Source: Delphinus delphis
Lineage: Eukaryota > Chordata > Mammalia > Artiodactyla > Delphinidae
Assembly: GCF_949987515.2 (NCBI RefSeq)
Contig: NC_082695.1
Span: forward strand, 85,092,104 to 85,156,103
DNA: 64,000 bases
Direction of reading: 5' to 3'
Position 1 is the stretch's first letter. The number at the start of each line of letters is the position of its first letter. Under the pieces are notes generated by a model. The model saw nothing but the letters and a program-made list of their open reading frames with translations. It was not told the origin of the DNA and did not search any database. The translations under genes and the position numbers were made by a program. Shown here piece by piece: positions 35,166-47,624 of this stretch.

Positions 35166-36755
35166 ATTAACACAGATATTTATGAGGAATCACTAAATTA
35201 GTTATATATGTATGCATGTTGTACGTGTTATACATGTGTATAAACAAATATACATCTGTATTAACCAATGGTAGTATTTTATAAGGAACGTTGAAAACAA
35301 AAATCTGACATTTTTTTCAAGAACTTTCAATTTATTAAAGTATGTGTCAAAAATTATAAAGAATCCTGTATTTAGAATCATTAAAATGGGAAACCGTAAG
35401 GAAAAAAAGATAAGAAAATGCTTATTTTAAGGTTCTTATTCCTAAGGTATATAAGAAGCCCCAGAGAGTGTACCATGATGCAGTTTTGAAAGTTAGCCAA
35501 TAAAGGATATTCAAAGTTAAACTAACCTTTGATGATCTGCCCTAAATAAATTGAAGGGAGATCAGACTAAGAAGAGATTAAGGGCACATAGTCACACAAC
35601 TAATGATGGAAAAGAGAGTTCTGAAAGTGAAATACCAGAAGGAGGAAAGGCCAAGTGATCCTGATTGATGATTCTGGAGTAAAGCATGTGGCTCAGGCCA
35701 TCTGTGACCCATATAAAGGGAACAGGACGCGCTACTGCCTTCAGGGGGCCAGGCTCGGAAGGCAACAAGAAGGGCAAAAGAGATCCCCTAGAGAATGGAG
35801 AATTTTTACTTAATTTTAGTCTACCTTGAACTGTTCCTTAGAACTTAAAATTTCAAATAATTGAAAGGAATTTAAGAGCTGTGAAAAGATAGTGATGCTT
35901 AGCTCTGAGTTCATGTTGTGAACCTGTGTGGAATCAACCAGCAGCAGTGTTGGTTATTCAGCAGGTAATCTACTAAGAGTTTCTCTTACTAAAAATCGGT
36001 AGTAAGGTTATAGTAAGAACTAGTTTTTACAACTTTCCAATTTTGTAAAACATTATAAAGACATGATTTTCATTATAAAACAAGGGACTAGCTTATTTTT
36101 TGGTTTATTATATAGTAAGGATTATTGATACAGAAAATAATGTGAAATGAAGAATGCTTTGTATTCTCAATTTCTTTTATTTCTTGATTGGCTCTTTTTG
36201 TTTGACATTGAAAAAATGAAGAAGAAAAATGCTTCTTAATTTTATTATATTTCTAAGTCATTTCAGCAACAAAGAAAACTGTGGTATATCTGGAAGTTTA
36301 AGTGAATTCTGAACTATTTGAGTAGATTATTGATGACTCAGTAGGTTTTGGCCAGGGACACCTGGGAGAAAACAGGATGCCATATTTTATTGGGACGTGT
36401 CATTTGTGCCCATCATTTGTAAATAGGATATAAGTTGTTTTGGTGGCAGTGGTGCTGACATTTTTCTCTGGTTTAAGTGGATTAGAATACCCCTCACCCC
36501 CAGGACTGGTAGTCCATATTTTCAGTGCTATTGGTTGGTTATGCTGATATGAACTTTGTGGAGAAGTTCCTTTTTCTGGCAGCGTGTGGAAAACAGTGAG
36601 CCGACATGAAGGCTTTGTTCACGTGGTTTGTGTGTGGACATGTGTAAGATAGTTCCATGAGAGGAAGAATGATGTGATGAATTTCATTAACAGTTACTCA
36701 AATCCAGTTCTTGAATCAGTGGTTTTTCAATGAACATTGTAGCCTCTTCTTCAGT
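35166..36755. other. AT-rich anonymous sequence
   Basis: No gene or named repeat recognised. Confidence 0.5.
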
Positions 36756-36760
36756 TTTTT

Positions 36761-36944
36761 GTAGGTCCAGTGGTTAAGACTTTGCCTTCCAATGCAGGGG
36801 GTGCGGGTTCGATCCCTGGTCGGGGAGCTAAGATCCCACATGCCTTGTGGCCAAAAAAACAAAACATAAAACAGAAGCAATATTGAGCAATATTGTAACA
36901 AATTCAATAAAGACTAAAAATGGTCCACATTAAAAAAAAAAAAA
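36761..36944 (+). mobile_element. CHR-2-like tRNA-derived SINE, sense, 5'-eroded
   Basis: 'gtccagtggttaagactttgcc', 'aatgcagggggtgcgggttcg', 'atccctggtcggggagctaag' and 'atcccacatgcc' form a tRNA-derived head with a B box (ggttcgatccc). A 3' body 'caatattgtaacaaattcaa' / 'taaagactaaaaatggtccac' and a poly-A run follow. The usual 'ttccctggtgg' start is degraded to 'ttttttgtag'. A different subfamily from the seven other SINEs in the window. Confidence 0.9.
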
Positions 36945-37129
36945 GAAAATCAGAAAGTGTAACAAAGTAAAGAAATATAAATTTGGTCAATATTTTATAT
37001 TTTTATACTATATATCTCCAACTTATAAAACTATGGTCATCAGAAAGGTATCAGCAAGAATTGTTTATACAGCTAATGACATCTTTTTTCTCTCTCCCAC
37101 TCCTAAAATGGCAGACTTTATTTACCTGG

Positions 37130-37475
37130 AGTACTGCCCCTTTCCATTGCATGATGGTGGGAAGGTCTCTGATTGAATTTAGGAGACCTGCTATATGTTT
37201 CCACATGTGCTGTTTACTGGCCATGTCACCTTGAGAAGTCTCTGTAATGTGTGCATGAATGGTGGATGGTCTTCAAAGACTCGCACACAGTATCCTCTAG
37301 TTTGAAAATTCTGCATTATAGGTTTGCTGTCACACATGACTTGGTTTGGGTTCCTACAGTGACACTTCTTGATTGGCTTTGGGCAAGTTACTTTGCTCTT
37401 CTACTCACAATGTTCATCTCTAAGTGTCTACCTTACAGAGCATGGTGAAGGTCAATGAGACCCCATGGGAAAGTT
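37130..37475 (+). mobile_element. MIR-type SINE fragments (one or two)
   Basis: The right part is clear: 'gacttggtttgggttcctac', 'cttgattggctttgggcaag', 'ttactttgctcttctactcac', 'tcatctctaagtgtctacc' and 'ttacagagcatggtgaaggtc'. The left part (37175-37250; 'tttactggccatgtcaccttg') may be another fragment of the same family. Confidence 0.7.
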
Positions 37476-38329
37476 CCTGAGAGTGTCTGCTCCAAGTGAG
37501 AAAGTGTGTATGTGTTCACGTGCAGGGGCCGTGAGCTGGCTGGATGGTGGGTGGGGGGAGTGGAGAGTGATGGGACAGTAGGTGGAGGTGTGGGAGTGGC
37601 TGGGGCAGAGTGGCCGTAGGAGTGGGTGGACTTTGTGTGTTAGGACTCACGCTCTGTGGCAGTGAGCAAGGCAGAGCAGTAGAGGTGCCTGGGCCCCCTG
37701 GACCCCCCACCCTTAAGTCTTCAGTGCATCCCTAAATGCTACTGGGAACCTACTTAGTCGGTCAGCATCCCAACTAGGTCGTCCTGAGCAAGAGATCATG
37801 GAGGTGATGTGAAGTCTTAGCATGTTTAACATGTCTTCTTGGGGAAGGAAATGAGTGCTAATTTCCAAAGAGAATAGTGGTAAGAATGAAACCTGCTGTT
37901 TGAACAGCCCCGTTCACGAGCTGTGGAATATTGAAAAGTTGTTGTTGTGTAGCATCTGGTTTCCATTTAGTGCATATAAGTTAACAATGAAAACATTTTG
38001 CTTCTTCTGTTCTTGGAATATTTTATTAATGAGTAAGTATGTTTTTGTCCCTGAAGAGTCTGATCATTACAGAAGAAAATCTTTTGGGAATCAACTAATA
38101 CATTAAAATTAGAAAAAGTATTCACATTCATGAAATTATATCTGGAGCTATAGAATAGGTATGAGATGAAAAGAATTGTTTCTTTGAAAGTGTCTTTTGT
38201 TGGAAGTTAAATAATTTTTTTAGTAAAATTTTGAAGTGAATACCACAAATATCTAGCATTTTTGCTTCTTTTACTTAAAGGAGCAAATATATTTTATTTG
38301 TGCTTTTCAATATTTGAATCAAAACTTAT

Positions 38330-38331
<2 letters not shown>
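37476..38331. other. Anonymous sequence
   Basis: A G-rich + strand pocket at 37520-37620. Otherwise AT-rich with no recognised element. Confidence 0.45.

Positions 38332-38369
<38 letters not shown>
38332..38369. repeat. (TA)n microsatellite, 38 bp
   Basis: Uninterrupted alternating AT/TA. Confidence 0.97.
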
Positions 38370-38372
<3 letters not shown>

Positions 38373-38940
38373 AAACTCCTAATCTCATCTTTAATGGATA
38401 GATTTCATTGTTACCCAATTTCCCTCTTCCTTTGATGTATTTCTTCCATAGTTCTTCAGATTTGCTAATTCTGAAACTTTAGTATGCAGCTCTTAAGTTG
38501 ATGTTCAAGATGCCATTTTAATCCATGCTTCTCTGTTTTCTGGCCAAGCATGTCACTCTTTTCCCCTTCTTTATTTTTTCCCTACATGCCAATATTCCAG
38601 TGCTTGTACCCTACCCTACGGTAGTTGAACCCAATACCTGGGTCTAATATATGAACTCAGTGAAAATTTTGGCTTTGTTAAATGTAGAAATGTGACTGAG
38701 CCTAAGTCTTTACCGTTTATACGTTCTTCCTTGGTTTCTGTCCAAATATAGGCTGATAAGATTCAGTTCCTTGAGGTTTTTGCTCATATGCCATTCTGCT
38801 AGAAGGTCTAACCTGAACACTTAAAATAGCACCACCACCAAACCATCCTGCAAGTGTGATCTGTAAGGCATTTTAGTCATTATCATGCTGCCTGCCTATT
38901 CGTGTAGATATTTATTTAAACCACAAATTATTGACATGTT
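38370..38940. other. Anonymous sequence
   Basis: Nothing recognised; mixed AT-rich DNA. Confidence 0.5.
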
Positions 38941-38945
38941 TTAAA

Positions 38946-39286
38946 ATTTTATTTATTGATTGATTGCTGCGTTGGGTCTTCGTTGCTGCACGTGGGCTTT
39001 CTCTAGTTGCGGCGAGCGGGGGCTACTCTTCCTTGAGGTGCATGGGCTTCTCATTGCGGTGGCTTCTCTTGTTGTAGAGCATGGGGCCCTAGGTGCGTGG
39101 GCTTCAGTAGTTGTGGCGCTTGGGCTCAATAGTTGTGGCTCACGGGCTCCAGAGTGCAGGTTCAGTAGTTGTGGTGCATGGGCTTAGTTGCTCCGTGGCA
39201 TGTGGGATCTTCCCAGACCAGGGCTCGAACCCGTGTCGTCTGCATTGGCAGGTGCATTCTTAACCACTGCACCACCAGGGAAGTCC
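38946..39286 (-). mobile_element. CHR-1-like long SINE, antisense
   Basis: 'gctgcgttgggtcttcgttg', 'ctctagttgcggcgagcgg', repeated 'agtagttgtggc' / 'cgggct' modules, 'ctccgtggcatgtgggatcttcc' and the tRNA-like head ending 'ccaccagggaagtcc'. It has one more internal 'gttgtggc' module than the 16.8 kb copy. A T15 tract lies just beyond its head (39294-39308). I found no convincing duplication. Confidence 0.95.
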
Positions 39287-39559
39287 AACACACTTTTTTT
39301 TTTTTTTTAACAAACAGAAAGTATATATTAGAGTAAAAATGTTATCTTGATACAAAAATTAATTATATTCTTTTTGTGATTGAGTCCAACAATTGGAGAT
39401 ATGTCCTAAATGGCTACATAGTTATATATTATGCTTATTATATGTATTAAATTGAAATATTTCACATCATCATGGAAAGTTTAGGAGTGAGGCCCATCTG
39501 AGTGTGACCCGAACACAGGGGTGCCAGGCTCTGTGCAAGGTGTGGTGCGTGGCAGTTGG

Positions 39560-39870
39560 TCCTCGTGACCAAGATTAATGAAACTCAGATGGGTTTTAAT
39601 TAGTGCAGCTGCAGTCATCAATTATCTACTGAACACAAATATTGTTATATTTGGGAAATTCTTGATTTATTTTATTCCACTGGCCAGCAGATTTAGATGA
39701 ATGCGTTCCCATCATAAACATTCTGAAAAAAATCGCTGGAGGCCACAGTTTATTATTTAGGACACAATCAGCAAGAGTGAACAGTACAGAACAAAACATT
39801 GCAAAGTGCTCTCAGCATTAATTTGGAAATTTTGCTGAAATGTTTGGCTTGTACAGGTTGTCAAAAACAT
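39560..39870. promoter_or_regulatory. Candidate conserved noncoding block
   Basis: Repeat-free sequence with a TTTTAATTAG homeodomain core (39594-39603), an adjoining TGCAGCTGCA palindrome containing a CAGCTG E-box (39604-39613), and AATTATC/GATTTA elements. Appearance only; conservation not tested. Confidence 0.25.
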
Positions 39871-41575
39871 CAGGGCATCTTGAACAAAATTCAGAGCAGT
39901 CTAGCAAGAAGGGAAGGTGCAACTGTTTTAGTCCGGGAGATGATCCATAACAGATGTCAGTGCGCATGTGCTACAGACAGGCGCCGGCCACCTTGCTGTC
40001 CGCAGAGCACCTTCCAGCACAGGCTTCAGCAGGAGGGCAGCCGGGTACCCGTTGTGCCGGAGAACAGGAACAGCCAGCACTTCCTGAGCACAAAGACATC
40101 TGTGTTCATCCACGAACCTGCATACAGCTACACTCACACTTGTTTGTGCTGGCTCTATTAATGTTTTAGAGTAATCTATGAAATTTTTAGCCTTGGATTA
40201 AACAAGTATAAGAAATAGATGTATAACTTTTGCGGGGAGGGAATATATTGTATAGTTATCTTTTACATTGGCAATGAGGTGCATAAAATGAGATAATTTA
40301 AAAATTTCTAAGTTAAATCTGGAATTATTATTAGAATGAAAAATATTTTATAAATTCATGTGAATTTTGTATATTGAATATAATAGTAGTTTTTCTGAAC
40401 AGTTTTTTCCTCAGACTGTGTAATTTTATCTCCTGAGACTGTTTAATATTGAGTTTCAGAAATAATAGGTAAACATCAAACATTATTTCATTTTTTAACT
40501 TTCTCACAGTATGAAATCTCTGTCAGATTCTCATTCAGCAGAATAGGACCAAGAAAGAAGTGTATTTGGCTTACATACTTGTCTAAATTACCGAGTATAA
40601 TTTGGTAGCCAGGATAGCTATTCTGAAAATGTCTTATGAGTCGTAACCAAGGCCTTATAACAAATCAGTTGCAAATAACTTTTGTAAAGTCTTGTGGCAT
40701 TGTGTTCAGTTTGTGTGGGGATCTGAAATACATTTATTAAAATGCTCTGAATCTTGTATTATGTACAAGATTTGTGTTTCTTATATAACAATTTAGTGGT
40801 AAACTTACAGTTTAATGGAATAGTGAAATTTGTTAATATCACAATTTAATCCAAATTATGTTTCCCTAAGTGAATAAAACGGTGCGGCTACTTTCCAAGT
40901 GTAGATGGTATTTGTTTCTGCAGAGGAGATGCACTTTTGCCCTTAGGAAAGAACAAGAAGGCATCAAAAGCTTGCACGTGTTTGTACACTAGATTAGAGA
41001 AACTTTTATCACATCTGAATTGTCAGAGTTTGCAGTTAATGCTTCTGGCTCACTAGCTACTGTCTTTGTGACAATTCATAAATACTGTGATTTCTGAGCA
41101 TACTTTTATGTGGCCTTCCTGTTTTATAGAAATCATAGAAGGCTTTCTATTTTCCAGTTAACAGATGGCGTAGCTTTTGTTCATTGAACCAAGGTGCTTG
41201 GGAGGAGATTTTATTTCCTATGTGTTCAATTATATGTGATTCTTACATTTTACCAAATAAGAAACAGATTCTCTGAACTGATTGTCCCCTTGACCAGAGA
41301 AGTCTTGAGATATGGGCCAGAGTTGTCTTCTTAACATAATTAGACTTTGTTATAGATTTTTATTGTATTCTTTTTCATGAGTTTTAAAGGACCCAGTGGG
41401 CCACCGATCTTAACGTTAGACTTTAAGTGTGACTTATCTCCTTCATTTCAAAGAGTATGCAAGCACTTCTTTTTCTCTCTAGTTCTTAAAACCATGTGCA
41501 CTTTTGTCCTTTAACTTATTACAGCATATTGTCATTGTTGGTTTACTTGTCTGTGTTGTTGTTAGACTTTTTGTT
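39871..41575. other. Anonymous sequence
   Basis: A GC-richer pocket at 39930-40090 is open in two + frames and one - frame (39799-40161 is the longest, 120 codons) with no recognisable domain. The remainder is AT-rich. Confidence 0.4.
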
Positions 41576-41577
41576 TA

Positions 41578-41910
41578 TTCATCTGTCCATCCAACCATCC
41601 ACCTACCCACCCATCCACTGACGCATCTAAAAATGAAGGACATAAAACACTCTGAATGTGATGAACAGTGAGAAGGCGAATGTGGCCGCAGCATGGTCAG
41701 CAGGAGGTTAGTGAGGGGTGAGGTTGCAGGGGTGAGCGGGGCCTAGATGAGCTCACTTCTAAGAGACTGTGGTGAGGAGTTTGGTGTCAGTGGGGAGCCA
41801 TTGCGCAGTTCTCACTGGCTTCCTGGCAGAACTTATTCATTATTTAATTCCCAGACCTCTTCACATAGCCTGTCATGTATGTGATGATCTATAAATGTTT
41901 GGTGGCCGAG
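41578..41910. mobile_element. L2 LINE pieces plus a CATC-rich tract
   Basis: A degenerate CATC/CCAC simple tract (41578-41625) precedes antisense L2 sequence (about 41640-41815; 'gagtttggtgtcagtggggagccattg'). A short L2-tail-like stretch in sense orientation follows (41825-41910; 'gaacttattcattatttaattcccag'). Opposite orientations imply two insertions or an inversion. Confidence 0.55.
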
Positions 41911-42425
41911 TAAGTGAGCCCAGCCCAGCTCAGTCTGTGTGGCTCCTTTCTGGGATCAGCTTGAGTGGTTTCATGTCTTGGACTGGACGTGCCCGCCTCC
42001 AGGGCTAAGAGAAATAGGAGGCAGTGTTTATGACTAACAGAGGCCTATGCGAAGGGGCCGTTACCACCGTCTAGCAGTTTAGGGACGTGAAAGTTCTTAA
42101 TTTTGTTTTTCCAATTGTAAAAATAAATGTGTTGGATTAGATACTTTTTAAGACTACACGGTATTCTAAAATTATTTGATTACATTGCTTCCTCTGAGAA
42201 ATGTCTCTCAGAATTGACATAGGTTGAGCTACTTTTCTGGAGATGAATGCATTCTTTACGAAATTCATATTTTTGCTGTAACAAGTATTGATAATTTATA
42301 AGAAATGCTATTTTTCATTTTCATATTTTGAGTTTATAATATAAACAGTAGCTTATTAGACCATGAGCCATTTCTGAGCTTCAGCTATTATGACATAGTA
42401 ATATATTAATTTTCCCACGAAAATT
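41911..42425. other. Anonymous sequence
   Basis: Nothing recognised. Confidence 0.45.
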
Positions 42426-42429
42426 TTCA

Positions 42430-42845
42430 AAAATAATCTCTGGAGACTGTCATACAGAGTGAAGTAAGTCAGAAAGAGTAAAACAAATATTGTATATTAA
42501 CTCATATATGTGGAATTTAGAAAAATGGTGCAGGTGAACCGGTTTGCAAGGCAGAAATAGAGACACAGACGTAGAGGACAAATGTATAGACACCATGGGG
42601 GGAAGGGGAGGTGGGATGAATTGGGAGATTGGGATTGACATATATACACTAATATGTATAAAATAGATAACTAATGAGAACCTACTGTATAGCACAGGGA
42701 ACTCTACTCAGTGCTCTGTGGTGACCTAAATGGGAAGGAAATCAAAAAAAGAGGGTATATATGTATACATATCGCTGATTCATCTCACTGTACAGTAGAA
42801 ACTAATACAACATTGTAAACTATACCCCATTTAAAAAAAAAACTC

Positions 42846-42851
<6 letters not shown>
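42430..42851 (+). mobile_element. Cetartiodactyl L1 3' end, sense
   Basis: 'actgtcatacagagtgaag', 'taagtcagaaagag', 'ttaactcatatatgtggaat', 'ggtgaaccggtttgcaagg', 'gggattgacatatatacac', 'tattgtaaactatacccc'-type motifs and a terminal A run form the 3' UTR of the L1 lineage I know from ruminants and whales. It is 5'-truncated. The element tail is the site into which the next SINE inserted. Confidence 0.92.
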
Positions 42852-42891
<40 letters not shown>

Positions 42892-43081
42892 GGTACGCGG
42901 GCCTCTCACTGTTGTGGCCTCTCCCGTTGTGGAGCACAGGCTCTGGACATGCAGGTTCAGCGGCCATGGCTCACGGGCCCAGCCGCTCCGCGGCATGTGG
43001 GATCTTCCCCAACCGGGGCACGAACCTGTGTCTCCTGCATCGACAGGCGGACTCTCAACCACTGCGCCACCAGGGAAGCCC
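42852..43081 (-). mobile_element. CHR-type SINE, antisense, nested at L1 tail
   Basis: An unbroken run of 38 T (42852-42889, the reversed poly-A tail), then 'gcggtacgcgggcctctcac' and the complete body to 'ccaccagggaagccc'. The duplication ttaaaatttt is seen at 42846-42855 and 43084-43093 and carries the TT|AAAA-type motif cut by L1 endonuclease. The long pure tail and low divergence suggest a young copy. The frames at 42785-43248 are artefacts. Confidence 0.97.
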
Positions 43082-43093
43082 TATTAAAATTTT

Positions 43094-44485
43094 GTATTCA
43101 GATTTTGTTTTCCTCAATTCATTTAGTTGTTTTTATGATAATATATATACACATGCACACTATATATGTCATTATTTTTGGTACTATACTATATGTGGTA
43201 TCAAGAATCAAGAATAATGATACCATCACCCATGTAACTCCCATGTAGCGTGAGACACAGAGCACACCCATTATCTCTGATTACATCCTTTTCCTTTCTC
43301 CGGAGGTGACTGCTATCGTGATTTCTGTTAATCATATTGAACATAGAATATCTAAACCCTGTATTAATAATTTATAGAAATATTCCTTCTTAGATTTTCA
43401 AAATTCGCAATCAATATTATTTTCCACTCTGTAGATGACATAATTATCTGTCTTAAAAAAATGATTGTATATCATCTTAGAAACTTATGCTGTTTATGTA
43501 TTTAAATATGCTTGTGAAGTATCCTATTATCTATAGGTTTTTCCTAAGGGTTTTTGTTGTTCTGTTCTATAGAATAGGCTACATTTATATGGTAACTTTT
43601 ATTCCAATAGAACATTATTAATTTGAAAATACATAACTTTATCATGCCCAAAATATCTGTCTTTGTAGTTGCTTATTGATCAGAAAGGAAATTCAAAACC
43701 TGACTCCTAATAATAAAATAAGATGTGTTTAAAATTGTTAAACAGTCATTTGAAAATATAGGTAGCATAGTTTAAACATTAATAATCAGAAAAGCTGTGG
43801 TGTTTTGAATATATCATATTTGATTTTTAGGACAATTTTGTCTCTTTGTTTTTGTACTCCAAAAAGCCATAATGGTGAAATTACTGTTACTTTTAACATT
43901 TTATGAATTTAGACATAATTTACAAGAATAACACTATGAATAAGATGTGCTGATACTTAATACATATAAATTATTATGTTTTTGCAGTTTTAATATTTGG
44001 GAATTTTATACGATCCTACCATAAGTTTCTTACAAGTTGTGATGGATTTTGTTAGAATATCAAATATTTTCTAGCATAATAGCCTCCATATAATGAATGC
44101 AACTTAGCGTAAATTAACAGTATTTATCTGAAGCTTATCTTCTTTCTTGTTGAGGGTAGCTATGAGCCGGGAGGGTGGGAGGGAGTGCACAGTAACAGGA
44201 GATAATTTGGGGATGGAAGTTATACTTTCCATCTTTGCTTTCTCCCATTCAGTTCAGCTGGATACACACCTCACACTGAACTGCCGTATTATCACTTTGT
44301 CACGGGCTGTGACAAGACCCTCAACAATAAGTCTTCCCTTTTGTTTATAACACTTGAATGTCTTGGCGATTAGAACTTTTTCCTTTCTTCTCTGAATAAA
44401 ATTGTTTTGTGCTGACTTTTTTTATTCCAGTGAGGAGAAAGAAATAAAAGCAACCCTACTTCCTATTACAAATTATCATAAATAC
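43094..44485. other. AT-rich anonymous sequence
   Basis: No gene or named repeat seen. Confidence 0.5.
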
Positions 44486-44489
44486 TGGA

Positions 44490-44800
44490 GATGCAGATTT
44501 TTCTTAGATCATTAGCATATCATGCTGCGACCCGCACCAGAATGCACCATTAACAAAGCCGCCTTCGTGTAATTAATGTAAATAATATGGAGCTCCAGCC
44601 TGAGTTACCCAGTCAGCCTTGGCGAAGAGCATTTGTCATAATGCATCATCTGAGGAGCCCGGCCTCAGTTCAAATTAAACTTCATGGGTTGGCCCCTTTA
44701 TTTTTTCCTCTCACACTGTAAATTTCTGTGAAACATTTATGACTATAAATTTCTTTGAAACACCTATATAAGAGAAGAAAGCAATCCAGTGAGCTGAAAT
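44490..44800. promoter_or_regulatory. Candidate conserved enhancer block A
   Basis: Repeat-free, dense in developmental motifs: ATTAGCATAT (44511-44520, POU-like), AACAAAG (44552-44558, SOX-type), TAATTAAT (44570-44577), CATTTG and CATCTG E-boxes (44640 region; CATCTG at 44647-44652). Composition differs from the AT-rich flanks and there is no credible ORF. Looks like deeply conserved vertebrate noncoding DNA; that judgement is inference. Confidence 0.4.
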
Positions 44801-45159
44801 TAAAATTTTATTATTCACTGTGCTTTGCTGGTGAGGACAGTTATGGCCAGCAATGGAGATGCAGGCGATGCAGCGGAGGGCCTCCTCCCCGTCCTCAGAA
44901 GTGTTTTCTGTCCTTTGCAGCTGCCAGCAAATCTAAAGTATGGTTTCTGCCTGCCATTTGCTACTATTGCCCTCTGACTCCAAAACACAGAGGAGCATTG
45001 TAAATTTTTCATGAAGAGGCTTCAGTCTGTAAAACAGCAAACAGGAATAATGTTTTAAATGCAATCATTGTCAAGTTTGAACAATGTAATTTATCAAGAG
45101 AGCAGTTTGTACTATATAATAAGTTTCATATATTAATACAATTTTTCATCTGATGTCAG

Positions 45160-45690
45160 GCTTCTGATTTATGAATAGCCCATGATCTAAGGTGATCATT
45201 GAATTATAATTCAAGTAATAAGAAGCTAGGAACAAGACACTGGAACTGCTCCCCTGCATTAGCTTGCATGCCACCAAGCCAATTTACTAAACATCCGTGG
45301 GCTAAATGATACAGTTTTTCTAATTCAAAGAAGGCACTTGTTAATTAGATAAAGGCTAAAGCTCTCATTATTTTTAAATGATTTAAGAACAAGTAGAGAT
45401 CTTACAGCTTATACTGCAGCTCTAATAGTTCTCTGCTTACTGCCTTGTAGTAAGAGTATTAAAGACAGATGGGCCAGGCCGATTTAAACCAATTACAGCA
45501 TTTCTTGTACACCAGTAGCAATGACTGTTCACAGGCGCATCAGTTGCTAATATTCGAAACGTTTCAGATGGTTGAAACACCACTGATTAATGTGATTTAT
45601 GAATAAGTTGTTTCCTTCTGCTAATTTTTGGGGAGTAATCACACCTCCAGACTGTATTCAGTAGTTCCTGAGGCTTATTTCATATTCCTC
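45160..45690. promoter_or_regulatory. Candidate conserved enhancer block B
   Basis: TTAATTAG (45341-45348) followed by GATAAAG, an AATTAC core near 45491, the perfect palindrome GAAACGTTTC (45556-45565) followed by a further GAAAC, and ATTAATGTGATTTATGAATAA at about 45586-45606. Repeat-free. With block A it gives about 1.2 kb of enhancer-like sequence. Confidence 0.38.
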
Positions 45691-45764
45691 AGTAATACTT
45701 ACAAGTATTTTATAGAGATTTAACTTTCTTATATACCAAAATAAAGAAAAGAATTAACTTTTTT

Positions 45765-45835
45765 CAATTCTGTTTATTGAGCACCTGTTAGGTGCTGGGC
45801 TAGGCCCTGGTGGAATCAGTGCTCATCAGGTGAGT
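45765..45835 (-). mobile_element. L2 LINE terminal fragment, antisense
   Basis: 'tgtttattgagcacctgttagg', 'tgctgggctaggccctgg' and 'aatcagtgctcatcagg' match the antisense L2/MIR-type terminus ('tttattgagcacctactatgtgccaggcactg'). Confidence 0.6.
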
Positions 45836-47620
45836 TTCCTTTTAAATATCTTGATTGCTGTGATGGCAAATGAATAACAAATTCTAGAAAAACAATCAGA
45901 CATTGTCAGTCGTTAGTTAAAAAATATATATAATGCATATGAAATTCACACCTGAATACTTGTAAGACTGTGAATTTGCTTTACCATTAATGTCAAACTT
46001 TGGAATTATATAAAAATTAAGAGTTGATAAAGTAGCTTATGTTTGTGAAAATTAATAAGATGCTGAGTTCTCGAGTCCTTTGTCTGTATGTTGATGGCAG
46101 ATACGTTGTATGATGTCTGCTCGCACAGCCGTTCATCTCCTTGGAATCGTGCTGCTCGTTGGCTGTTTGTTCTTCCCCCCTTCCTCCCTGCATCCCTCCG
46201 TCCTTCTCTTCTTTCCTTCATTCCAGAAATGATGACGCGTGTCTACTTTGTATCACCCACTTGTCCATAAGTGTTTTCCTTGACTTTAAATAATTCATTG
46301 CTATTGCTTACTCACAATATAAATTTCCCAGGATACCTTAAATATCATCAGCTTTGTTTTTTTCCCTTTTTAATCTCCTCATTTATTGTTTCCCATTGTT
46401 ATTGTTAATACAGTGGTGAGCTTCAAATTCAGCCAGTTTTATTAATAGGAACATCGTCTTGTGTAGCAAAGAGGTAGCCACACCACCTACCCTGGAAAAG
46501 TAGTCATTGGTTGTTTTTGCAGTATAGTTTGAATTTGGCAGTCTCTTCATAAATGTTGTCGATATAGTCTTTGAGAGACAGGCACTACACGTATATGCTG
46601 TTTCTTACGTTCAGGTCTGTCTGGGGACGGGCAGTGACCAGCTGCTCTGAAAGCTTACAAATCGCATTGTGCTGTTTCTTTTTACCCTTGTTTAACCATC
46701 TTCCATTTTTCTTTATTTATCCAAATTTTTTAAATAGTTATTTCAAAGTTGTTGGGCATGTGATTGGAAAATCACATGTATAAGAGATTTCAAATTGTTC
46801 TATATTTTCTTCTTCGTTGTCCTAATTTAAAAAAAAAATCCTTATCTGAGCAACAAGTTATATTATTAATGGACCCTGAGTAGGACAAGTTATTTGCTGC
46901 AGTAACTTTTGATCTGTTTAATAAGTACTCAAGCTGTGTAGTGGAGTTTTTATTGTACTCTGCAGTGTACAGTTATGAAGTGTGGTACATAATAAAATTG
47001 AAGCAATAATGTTGATATTTCTGAGGGATCCATCAGAGCTGACCTGAAGCAACATATTTCATCTGGTTTGTCTGGGTATGAATGTTTGAAAGTTATGGCT
47101 GAAATTACGAGAGCGACAATATTGTGTTTATGATTTCTGATTATTTACCATGGTAAGGTACCTCACCCTTTGTGATTCCCAAAACTATTTCTATGACAGT
47201 TCATTAGTGTTGGTGTCAAGGAACAAATGAAAAAGACGAAATACATTTAGTATTAGGCAATAAGACATTTTAAGCTAAATGTATTGGTATTTAATGTGTA
47301 GGAGTATAAAAAGCTAACGTGGAATCATTCTGATAGGGAAGAGAACACATCATTTTTATAGTTTCAGGTAGGTTTCTATATGTGTGTATTGTTCAGGTCC
47401 ACGCTTCACGAAATCGTTAATGTGACTTGAGATGGCTTGTTTTAGGAGGCAGAAAGAAGATTAAGGAGGAAGAAACTCTTTTCACTAGAAAAGTGTAGGA
47501 TAAGTTTTACAGATCATTGTCCTGAAAATGAGAACTGTTTAATATTGGAAAAGATTGCCATTTGAATCTAAAAAATACATTTATCTGTGAAAAGATAAAT
47601 TACTACCTTGAAATATAATT
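45836..47620. other. Anonymous sequence
   Basis: A CT-rich pocket at 46170-46225 (ttcttcccccc/ccttcctccctg) underlies the small frames at 46006-46270. Otherwise AT-rich with no recognised element. Confidence 0.45.
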
Positions 47621-47624
47621 TGTG

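Noticed and set aside
36761..36800. tRNA gene, suggested by the ggttcgatccc B box
   Set aside because: The sequence is the tRNA-derived head of a SINE with a SINE body and poly-A, and no cloverleaf can be completed.
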